From Pseudotamlana haliotis (lineage in GTDB: Bacteria; Bacteroidota; Bacteroidia; Flavobacteriales; Flavobacteriaceae): DNA of 43,999 nucleotides. Location of the stretch: NCBI RefSeq assembly GCF_008806375.1, contig NZ_WAAT01000044.1:46290-90288 (forward strand), in the 5' to 3' direction. Of the stretch, positions 36,960-43,999 are shown in pieces. Below the pieces are notes generated by a model that saw only the letters and a list, made by a program, of their open reading frames with translations, ran no database searches and had not been told where the DNA came from. How positions within the stretch are numbered: the stretch's first letter is position 1; every line of letters starts with the position of its first letter. Both the position numbers and the translations under genes were made by a program.

Positions 36960-38459
36960 ATGAAAAAGATATTTTATATAACGTTAATTGTTGTTGGGCT
37001 TGTAATGAGTTCTTGTGAAGACGATTTAAACTTAACACCTAATTATTCTTTAAATGAGTTAAACGCTATAACTAATGCTGAAGATGCACATGCAGCTGTT
37101 AATGGAGCGTATGCAGCCATAGTGAATTCAGATCATTTCTCGGGTAGGCTTTTTGTTTCATTAGCTTCTAAGTCTGGATTTGTTGATTGGTCTAGTGGCG
37201 ATTTCGATATGGAGTACTCACAATCAAACGAGACTACTTCAAACATATCAGATAGATGGTTAGACTATTATAAGACTTTAAATGCAGCAAATTTTGCAAT
37301 AAGCAATATTGGTAAATTAACTATAGATCAAATAAACCTTGAGGAAAAGGATGTTTTATTAGCAGAAGCAAGATGTATAAGAGCATTTGCAAATATGTTT
37401 GTGTTTTGGAATTATGGACATTGGTGGTCTAGTGACGATAGTAACCCAAATGGTATAATTTTCCGTGAAGAACCAATTACTCTAGGAGAGGTTGAACAAG
37501 AACGCCTTAATGTAGGCGATAGTTATGATAAAATATTTAAAGATCTTGATTTCGCTATTGAACACTTAGAGAATTTTACCAATAATAGATATATGTCTAA
37601 AGAATTTGCAAAAGTTTTAAAGGCTAAAATTATACTATACAGAAATGGATATAACGACGGAACAGCAGATCTAAATGAAGCGATTAAGTTAATAGATGAG
37701 GTATTATATACACCTATTTCAGGTTTTTCCATGCAAAGCGATTTAGCTAAGGTCTATCAAGATTCTTGGGATTCTGAGGAAAATTTATTTTGTAGTTATG
37801 TATCTGATAATGAGGATCGAATTGATAACATAAGTTATACATACTCATTTTCTATGATCATGTACTATGCAACCAAGTTACCTGTTGCTCCGTATGATCA
37901 ATTAGATGCAGGATTAAATTTTGGTTTAGATTGGTTTAAAGGTGATCCGCGTTGGGATATTGTTACGGGAGAGGCGAGAGCGCCTATTGCATGGGATACA
38001 GATCTAAGATTTACATTTACTAAAGTTGCAAGGTTAGGCCAATTTGCAGGGCAACTAGTGAGTCCAGAAGATCTTAAATATAATACCTATTTCTTTAGAT
38101 ATTCAGAATTATATCTTCTAAAAGCAGAATTATTAGCTAGAACAGGAGCTTCTGTTTCAGAAGCGATTGCTCCAATTAATGAGATGCGCTCTAAAAGAAC
38201 AAATCCTGTTTTGGAAAGCTTAAACCCTACTACACAACAAGAATTGATGGACATGATATTTAAAGAATATTTTTTAGAAACATTTGTTGAGAACGGTAGT
38301 GAATACTTTGCGTCTTTACGATTTAAAGATGGTTCAGGAAAACTTTGGATGGAATCTATAAAAGGAAAGCCTATTGATGAAAATCGCTTATGTTACCCTA
38401 TCCCTGCTGTCGAGATGCAATACAATAAATTAATAACGCAAAATACTGGTTTACAATAA
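36960..38459 (+). CDS. SusD-like outer-membrane lipoprotein, cassette 2
   Basis: A 499-residue SusD/RagB family lipoprotein (signal ends at LVMSSC), close paralogue of the protein at 7009. Shared segments include RWLDYYKTLNAANFAI, FWNYGHWWSSDDSNPNG and APINEMRSKRTNPVL. An ATG at 36951 would add three residues (MTH), but the Met at 36960 matches the SusD1 start MKKIFYI. It forms the lid for SusC2, and the DUF4465-like gene follows after 15 bp. Confidence 0.94.
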   Translation: MKKIFYITLIVVGLVMSSCEDDLNLTPNYSLNELNAITNAEDAHAAVNGAYAAIVNSDHFSGRLFVSLASKSGFVDWSSGDFDMEYSQSNETTSNISDRWLDYYKTLNAANFAISNIGKLTIDQINLEEKDVLLAEARCIRAFANMFVFWNYGHWWSSDDSNPNGIIFREEPITLGEVEQERLNVGDSYDKIFKDLDFAIEHLENFTNNRYMSKEFAKVLKAKIILYRNGYNDGTADLNEAIKLIDEVLYTPISGFSMQSDLAKVYQDSWDSEENLFCSYVSDNEDRIDNISYTYSFSMIMYYATKLPVAPYDQLDAGLNFGLDWFKGDPRWDIVTGEARAPIAWDTDLRFTFTKVARLGQFAGQLVSPEDLKYNTYFFRYSELYLLKAELLARTGASVSEAIAPINEMRSKRTNPVLESLNPTTQQELMDMIFKEYFLETFVENGSEYFASLRFKDGSGKLWMESIKGKPIDENRLCYPIPAVEMQYNKLITQNTGLQ

Positions 38460-38474
38460 CTTAATTTATATTAT

Positions 38475-39536
38475 ATGAAATTTATTCCAAAATATATAGC
38501 TACTCTAGTTTGTATAACTTTATTTTATGCTTGCGATGATGAATTAGAGGTGAAAATACCATACCCAAATGATATCACTTTTAATGCGATAGATTTAGAT
38601 CGTTTTACATATGAAATTTATGACGAACCATTTCAAGTTGGTAATGAGGAGTCAGGAGTCATCACTGTGAATGTATCTAATTCCAATGATGGGCAGTTTA
38701 GTGGTTTTGCATTATCTAATAAAAATTTCCGTTCTTACCCTTGGAGTTTAAGTAGAGATTTTGCTCCAGCTGCTGGATTAACACCTGAAGAGAAGCAGCA
38801 AGCCATAGATTCAACGGCTTTTAGCGTATACACAGATGAGATAAATAGAACAGAAAATTATCTAGTAGGAAATACCTCAGGAGATAATGCTTATTTTACA
38901 TTAGCACAACCAGGAATTGTAGAGCATGTGTTAGTAGCAAATACTTCTTATAATTATCTTTTATCGAGTTACGGATCTATTTATTCTAGGTCATATGACT
39001 CTGATACTCAAGCCTATAAATTTGATGGTTTAAGTATACAAAACCACCAAATATCAAACCCAAACCCAAAATATTTTAGTACATTTTCTTTGCCTGCACC
39101 GGGTAATGTTGATGCTGTAAGCTTAAGAGGTCACGGAGAATTGGCTAGACGTGAGGTTGGTGAAGCTGCAGGTGAACGTGCTAAACAAGCCGTTTTAAAT
39201 GCTGGAGGTACTGAAGAAGAAGCAGAAGTTGCTTATGAGGATGCCTATGATGAGGCTTATGGAACGTTTGTTACAGGTTTTGTAAAATTAATTATCGAAG
39301 GTTCTTTAGGAGGAAGTACTAAAGGCCAAGTAGAGTATTATTTAGCAGTTAGGGAAGGTGTTGATTTAGAAAATCCAGAACACAATTATATTTTAAATGA
39401 CTGGAAAAAAGTAGATTTAACCTCTTTAGGTGAGGTAGACAAAGTATTATTTAATTTAACATCTTCTTATGTTGATGATCAGGGAAAAATGATTTACCCA
39501 AGTATATTCTGTCTTGATGGCATTCGACTTCAGTAA
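38475..39536 (+). CDS. DUF4465-like surface lipoprotein, cassette 2
   Basis: A 353-residue lipoprotein (signal ends at LFYAC), paralogue of the protein at 8528. Landmarks are GFALSNKNFRSYPW, VANTSYNYLLSSYGSIYSR, FVTGFVKLIIEGSLGGS, WKKVDLTSLGEVDKVLFNL and FCLDGIRL. The charged helical insertion (about 220-265, EEEAEVAYEDAYDEAYG) is longer and more acidic than in the paralogue. It is in the same operon as susC2 and susD2, probably as a third ligand-binding component. Confidence 0.8.
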   Translation: MKFIPKYIATLVCITLFYACDDELEVKIPYPNDITFNAIDLDRFTYEIYDEPFQVGNEESGVITVNVSNSNDGQFSGFALSNKNFRSYPWSLSRDFAPAAGLTPEEKQQAIDSTAFSVYTDEINRTENYLVGNTSGDNAYFTLAQPGIVEHVLVANTSYNYLLSSYGSIYSRSYDSDTQAYKFDGLSIQNHQISNPNPKYFSTFSLPAPGNVDAVSLRGHGELARREVGEAAGERAKQAVLNAGGTEEEAEVAYEDAYDEAYGTFVTGFVKLIIEGSLGGSTKGQVEYYLAVREGVDLENPEHNYILNDWKKVDLTSLGEVDKVLFNLTSSYVDDQGKMIYPSIFCLDGIRLQ

Positions 39537-39676
39537 AAACTGATGATTTAATTATAAAACAGGGAATTAATTTTTCCATTCGTAAAAAGAGTATAGAAAT
39601 TTAACTAAAACGACATGTCGTATGTAGATTTCAATATTTAACAGATTCTTATTTTCAAATTTCTAAATTTTCTATA

Positions 39677-41053
39677 ATGAAAAAATGTATTGCTTTATTG
39701 CTTTTAGCGTTATCCATAGCGTCTTGCACAGACAAAAAACAAACTAAAGATTATATAATATTTTCTGGAACTATTGATAATGTGCCCTCCAAAAAATTCA
39801 TGCTAAGTGGTACTAATCTTTCGGCAACAACTATCGAATTAGACGAAAATGGATCATTCTCAGACACCTTGCGAACAGGAGAAGGTCGTTACATATTTTT
39901 TGACTCTAGGAATAGATTCGACCTTTATTTTACTAACGGAGGAGAATATCACTTGACTGCAGATTTGAAAAATTTTAAAAAAACAGCAAAGTTAACAGGA
40001 ACAGATGTGGACGCCTCAAATTATCTATTCACTAAAGTAGATAACATCAAAAAAGTTAGAGGGAATTATTCTGTGTTTAATTCGTTGAGTGAATCTGATT
40101 TTAAAATTAGAGAAGCCGAACTTAAAGAAAAGTATGTTAGTTATTTAGATAGTTTTCAAAATTTGCCAGAAGCATTTAAAAAATCTGAACGAAAAGAATT
40201 AGAGTATTATCACTATTTAACTATTGCTAAATACCCTAGCATGCATAGGTATTATACAAAGCAAGCTGATTTTAAGGTTTCAGAAGAGTTCTTTAATGAA
40301 ATAGAGTCGTTAGATTATCTCAATGAAGCTGCCTATAAAGCAGGCGGATCTTATGATGATTTAGTGGCGCTGCATTTTAGTCGTAAAGCTGAAGAATTAG
40401 CTGAAGAAGAAGGTTTAGATAAATCTTTTGCTAAATTAAAAGTGTTCGGAGCAATCCCTAAAGAGACTATAAAGAATAGTTTGTTATTCTCAGCAGCCAA
40501 CCGTGATCTAGGTAATACCGATAAAATAGAAGCATATTATAACACCTTCCTTTCTGTTTCTACTTCTCAAAAAAATAATGAAAGAATTACAGAGAAATAT
40601 GAAAATTTAATGAAGTTGGCTAAAGGTCAGCCTTCACCTGTTTTTACAGATTATGTCAATCATGCCGGAGGTACAAGTTCTTTAAGTGATTTTAAAGGAA
40701 AGTATGTGTACATTGATGTTTGGGCAACTTGGTGCGCTCCTTGTATAAAGGAAATACCATCACTTAAAAAAGTTGAAAAACAATATCATAATAAAAATAT
40801 TGAATTTCTTAGTATTTCTATAGATGTTGAGAAAGCCCATGAATCTTGGAAGAAAATGGTCACTAAAAAAGAACTTGGCGGTGTTCAATTGCTTGCAGAT
40901 GCCGCTTGGAAAAGTAATTTTATAAAAGAGTATCAAATTAAAGGAATACCGCGTTTTATCCTTATAGGTCCAGATGGAAACATTGTTGATGCTAATGCTC
41001 CAAGACCATCTGACCCTAAATTAATTGAAGTTTTTAATGCACTCGATATTTAA
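39677..41053 (+). CDS. TlpA-like thioredoxin-fold lipoprotein, cassette 2
   Basis: A 458-residue lipoprotein (signal ends at LSIASC), paralogue of the one at 9690, with an N-terminal beta domain, a helical middle and a C-terminal thioredoxin domain. The redox motif WCAPC has Cys353 and Cys356, and the cis-proline loop is KGIPRFILIGPDG. It lies 140 bp after the DUF4465-like gene with no terminator between. A terminator (41175) separates it from DsbD, which probably supplies its electrons. Likely role: reducing disulfides in periplasmic or imported substrates. Confidence 0.92.
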   Translation: MKKCIALLLLALSIASCTDKKQTKDYIIFSGTIDNVPSKKFMLSGTNLSATTIELDENGSFSDTLRTGEGRYIFFDSRNRFDLYFTNGGEYHLTADLKNFKKTAKLTGTDVDASNYLFTKVDNIKKVRGNYSVFNSLSESDFKIREAELKEKYVSYLDSFQNLPEAFKKSERKELEYYHYLTIAKYPSMHRYYTKQADFKVSEEFFNEIESLDYLNEAAYKAGGSYDDLVALHFSRKAEELAEEEGLDKSFAKLKVFGAIPKETIKNSLLFSAANRDLGNTDKIEAYYNTFLSVSTSQKNNERITEKYENLMKLAKGQPSPVFTDYVNHAGGTSSLSDFKGKYVYIDVWATWCAPCIKEIPSLKKVEKQYHNKNIEFLSISIDVEKAHESWKKMVTKKELGGVQLLADAAWKSNFIKEYQIKGIPRFILIGPDGNIVDANAPRPSDPKLIEVFNALDI

Positions 41054-41174
41054 ATTTTAATTGAGGTAATCCTTGTAACCGATAGGTTTATAGTAAAAAG
41101 TAATTTTAACATAGTTACTCTATTCTTTCTTATATAAACATTTGAGTTAGTCAAGACCAAAGTTTAGAAAGGTT

Positions 41175-41204
41175 AAGGGGTTATTTGAAAGAATAACCCT
41201 TTTT
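41175..41204 (+). terminator. Terminator after cassette 2
   Basis: GGGTTATT (41178-41185) pairs with AATAACCC (41192-41199), with a 6-nt loop, preceding A residues and a trailing T5 run. It closes the cassette 2 transcript about 120 bp after the TlpA-like gene. Confidence 0.82.
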
Positions 41205-41287
41205 AGTTTATCAAAACATGTTAAGCATACCAACTAAAAATAATCAAGTAGTTCTTTAACTAAAGCAATAAATTAAATATCTATTTA

Positions 41288-43273
41288 ATGAAAAACATAC
41301 TAATAGCACTCGCTTTATTTACTTTTGGCTTTTTAAATAGCCAAGTCTTAGATCCTGTTAGCTGGTCGACTTCTGTAGAGAAAATATCTGATACAGAATA
41401 TAATTTAATTGCTACTGCAAATATAGATGCCGGTTGGCATTTGTATTCACAAACCGTACCTGAAGGTGGGCCAATCCCTACTACATTTACGTTTGATAAT
41501 TCGGAAGAAAATGTCACTTTAAATGGAAATACAGTTGAGGCTGAAGGGCATACCGTTCAAGATCCTATTTTCGAAATGGAAATTAAATATTTTGATGGTG
41601 AAGCAAAATTTATTCAAAATATAACAGTTTCAAAAGAGACTGCAACCATCTCTGGGGTTGTAGAATTTATGGTTTGTGATGATACCAGATGTTTGCCTCC
41701 AACTGAAGTTGATTTAGTTTTTACCCTTTTGGAAAAAGAAATTGTAGACTCTGAGTCTTCAACTAAAGAAGAAGTTAACACTGTTGAAAACCTCTCAAAC
41801 GAAGAAGCTAATTCAAACCCGGTTGAACAAACCGATAAGAGTTTATGGGGAATCTTTTTTATCGCTTTCTTTTCTGGTTTTGCAGCCTTATTAACACCTT
41901 GTGTGTTTCCAATGATTCCGATGACGGTAAGTTTCTTTACCAAACAAAGTAAAAATAAAGCAGCCGGAATTAAAAATGCTATTATTTATGGCCTATCCAT
42001 TATCGTTATTTATGTGCTACTCGGTATTTTAGTGAGTTTAGTTTTTGGTGCTGATGCTTTAAATGCGTTATCAACTAACGTATGGTTTAACATCATTTTC
42101 TTTTTACTTTTATTAGTATTTGCTGCGTCTTTCTTAGGAGCTTTTGAGATTATGTTACCTAATTCTTGGGCTAATAAAGTAGATAGTCAAGCTGATAGAG
42201 GCGGATTAATAGGCATCTTTTTTATGGCTTTAGCACTAGCTATTGTTTCCTTTTCATGCACTGGACCTATTGTAGGTACCTTATTAGTTCAAGCTGCTGC
42301 TGGAGGAAGCCAAATAGGACCAATTGTTGGTATGTTAGGCTTTTCATGTGCTATAGCATTGCCGTTTGCCTTATTCGCAGCCTTCCCTGGTTGGTTAAAT
42401 TCTTTACCGAAATCTGGAGGCTGGTTAAATACCGTAAAGGTAGTTTTAGGATTTTTAGAGCTAGCATTAGCTTTTAAATTCTTATCGAATGCCGATCTCG
42501 TTTTACAATTACATTGGTTAGAGCGTGAAGTGTTTATCGCGATTTGGATTGCTGTTTTTGGAGCATTAGCATTTTATTTATTCGGGAAAATACAGTTGCC
42601 ACACGATTCACCTTTAACACATATTTCAGTAGGGCGTTTAAGTTTAGGGCTTATCGTATTATCCTTTACTATATACATGATTCCAGGGCTTTGGGGTGCA
42701 CCATTAAATTTAATTAGTGCCTTCCCACCGCCTCAACATTACAGTGAGTCGCCTTATGGTGTAGGCTATACCCAACTAGGTAGCGGTCAAGTTCCTGGAG
42801 GCCAACATAACGAAATTCCAGAAGGCGCACACCTCATGCCTCCTCACAATATCTTAGCTTTTAACGATTATGATAAAGGTTTAGCCTACGCCAAAAAAGT
42901 GGGGAAACCGGTCATGATCGATTTTACAGGTCACGCTTGTGTAAACTGCCGTAAGATGGAGCAAAATGTTTGGGTTAAACCTAAGGTGCTTGATATTTTG
43001 AAGAATGATGTCATCCTAATTTCTTTATACGTAGATGACAAACGTAAGTTAGAAGATGATGATGTTGTTGAGTCTAAATTAAAACCAGGGAAAAAACTTA
43101 AATACATCGGACAAAAATGGAGTGAATTACAAACTATTAAATACAAAACCAATTCGCAACCCTTTTATGTGTTGATGGATCATAACGAAGAGAATCTTTT
43201 AGATCCAGTAGCTTATATGCCTGATGCCGATGCATATTACAATTGGTTGAAAGAAGGGATTTCAAACTTTTAA
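41288..43273 (+). CDS. dsbD: Thiol:disulfide interchange protein DsbD
   Basis: A 661-residue membrane reductant conduit. It has a signal peptide (to LNSQ), a periplasmic alpha domain (about 22-150) with the Cys pair in CDDTRC (Cys130, Cys135), a linker rich in Glu/Ser/Asn, a membrane domain of about eight helices (about 185-480) with one redox Cys in [16 protein letters not shown] and the other in [10 protein letters not shown], and a C-terminal thioredoxin-like gamma domain with CVNC (Cys551, Cys554). It passes electrons from cytoplasmic thioredoxin to periplasmic partners; the two TlpA-like lipoproteins here are candidates. Length and domain order are normal. The second trypsin-like protease starts 52 bp downstream, so co-transcription is possible. 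Confidence 0.95.
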   Translation: MKNILIALALFTFGFLNSQVLDPVSWSTSVEKISDTEYNLIATANIDAGWHLYSQTVPEGGPIPTTFTFDNSEENVTLNGNTVEAEGHTVQDPIFEMEIKYFDGEAKFIQNITVSKETATISGVVEFMVCDDTRCLPPTEVDLVFTLLEKEIVDSESSTKEEVNTVENLSNEEANSNPVEQTDKSLWGIFFIAFFSGFAALLTPCVFPMIPMTVSFFTKQSKNKAAGIKNAIIYGLSIIVIYVLLGILVSLVFGADALNALSTNVWFNIIFFLLLLVFAASFLGAFEIMLPNSWANKVDSQADRGGLIGIFFMALALAIVSFSCTGPIVGTLLVQAAAGGSQIGPIVGMLGFSCAIALPFALFAAFPGWLNSLPKSGGWLNTVKVVLGFLELALAFKFLSNADLVLQLHWLEREVFIAIWIAVFGALAFYLFGKIQLPHDSPLTHISVGRLSLGLIVLSFTIYMIPGLWGAPLNLISAFPPPQHYSESPYGVGYTQLGSGQVPGGQHNEIPEGAHLMPPHNILAFNDYDKGLAYAKKVGKPVMIDFTGHACVNCRKMEQNVWVKPKVLDILKNDVILISLYVDDKRKLEDDDVVESKLKPGKKLKYIGQKWSELQTIKYKTNSQPFYVLMDHNEENLLDPVAYMPDADAYYNWLKEGISNF

Positions 43274-43325
43274 ACCTGTAAGCCCTTAATATTTCATAAT
43301 CGAACAATTCAAAATAAAAGAAAAA

Positions 43326-43999
43326 ATGAAAATCAATTATATTCTTTACCTATCATTAATATGCGTTTTAAATAGTTGTAATTCTACTAAAAACACTTCA
43401 AATGCGATAGAAACAGAAGTAGAAATAATAGAAGAAGAATCCGAAAATGCTTCAGAGTTTGTTAGTGCAGCAAGTGCAGGGGTCGATAAGTTGGTAGCTG
43501 CCAATATGCATACGCCTTTTACAAAACTTGAGGAAGATAGAGACAAGAACTTTGAAGTCAATTCAGGTGTTGAAATTGCGTATACTCAATCTGATAAAAA
43601 GACAGGTAACCAAATGTATCATCATCTGCAAAAAAGCACCATGTACATAGGGTCGTCGTATTTATGCGATAAATGCCCCAACGTGCATTTAAGCGCGGCA
43701 TCAGGTTTCGTTATTCGTGAAGATGGAATAATTATAACAAACTATCATGTTATCGCACCTAAAGATACTATTAAATATGATGGTCTTTTTGCAATAGACC
43801 ATGAAGGTACTGTTTATGTGGTGACCGAAGTATTGTCTGCAAGTAAAGCTAACGACTTAGCAATCCTGAAAGTGGACACAAAAGGAGATAAATTGAATGC
43901 CTTACCATTGGCAGAAACAGAACTTGTTGGAGAAGATGTGTATATGATGGGGCATCCATTTAAAAACACCTTCTTTATGACCAAAGGAATCATTTCTAG
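43326..43999 (+). CDS. Trypsin-like serine protease lipoprotein, cut by window end
   Basis: The first 224 codons of a close paralogue of the gene at 18428: lipoprotein signal (LICVLNSC), acidic linker, CDKC, TNYHVI with His141, NDLAILKV with Asp177 and the GHPFKNTFFMTKGIIS segment. The frame is open to the last base; the terminal TAG is out of frame (TCT-AG). The catalytic Ser would lie just past the window. At the first copy this gene is followed by the M36 protease, so another M36 gene may lie beyond the edge. Confidence 0.92.
   Translation, partial: MKINYILYLSLICVLNSCNSTKNTSNAIETEVEIIEEESENASEFVSAASAGVDKLVAANMHTPFTKLEEDRDKNFEVNSGVEIAYTQSDKKTGNQMYHHLQKSTMYIGSSYLCDKCPNVHLSAASGFVIREDGIIITNYHVIAPKDTIKYDGLFAIDHEGTVYVVTEVLSASKANDLAILKVDTKGDKLNALPLAETELVGEDVYMMGHPFKNTFFMTKGIIS

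Noticed and set aside
3521-41053. Classical polysaccharide utilisation locus
   Set aside because: No glycoside hydrolase, polysaccharide lyase or sulfatase is visible; the secreted enzymes are N-glycanases and proteases.
41614-41943. Minus-strand 109-codon frame within dsbD
   Set aside because: It is a shadow of the DsbD frame, which has clear motifs throughout.

Overview
The window is AT-rich and has typical marine Flavobacteriaceae (Bacteroidota) content: SusC/SusD outer-membrane pairs, ECF sigma/FecR regulators, lipoproteins whose signal peptides end in Ser-Cys, and several secreted proteins with C-terminal type IX secretion (T9SS) sorting domains. I see no rRNA, tRNA, CRISPR array, integrase or transposase.

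Layout. 1-906 (minus): 5' part of a 21-residue leucine-rich-repeat protein. 1531-11102: cassette 1 = ECF sigma, FecR anti-sigma, SusC with an STN domain, SusD, DUF4465-like lipoprotein, TlpA-like thioredoxin lipoprotein, followed by a small T9SS protein (11290-12081). 12730-18147: tandem pair of large secreted PNGase F-type N-glycanases. 18428-22504: trypsin-like lipoprotein protease and M36 fungalysin-type metalloprotease. 22505-26471: scarred region with a deleted third PNGase copy, an intact M43 metalloprotease and a deleted second M36 copy. 26472-27242: paralogue of the small T9SS protein. 27672-31066: ABC exporter (two DUF3526-type permeases and an ATPase). 31553-41053: cassette 2, same gene order as cassette 1. 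41288-43273: DsbD. 43326-end: second copy of the trypsin-like protease, cut by the window edge.

How it fits together. I read it as an N-glycoprotein harvesting system. Secreted PNGase F-like enzymes would remove N-glycans, and the M36, M43 and trypsin-like proteases would cut the protein. Two SusCD receptors would import a product, and DsbD could keep the TlpA-like proteins reduced. No glycoside hydrolase is visible, so the imported product may be peptide or glycopeptide rather than free glycan. This is inference.

The most striking feature is regulatory. Two different ECF-type promoter motifs recur. Motif 1 (G-tract, 14 nt, GACAC) lies before fecR1, both PNGase genes and the LRR gene. Motif 2 (AACCC, 16 nt, CGTC) lies before fecR2, the small T9SS gene and the PNGase remnant. 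Each cassette carries one motif between its sigma and fecR genes. The two FecR proteins share periplasmic parts but have unrelated-looking cytoplasmic anti-sigma parts. This looks like a duplicated receptor wired to two insulated sigma regulons.
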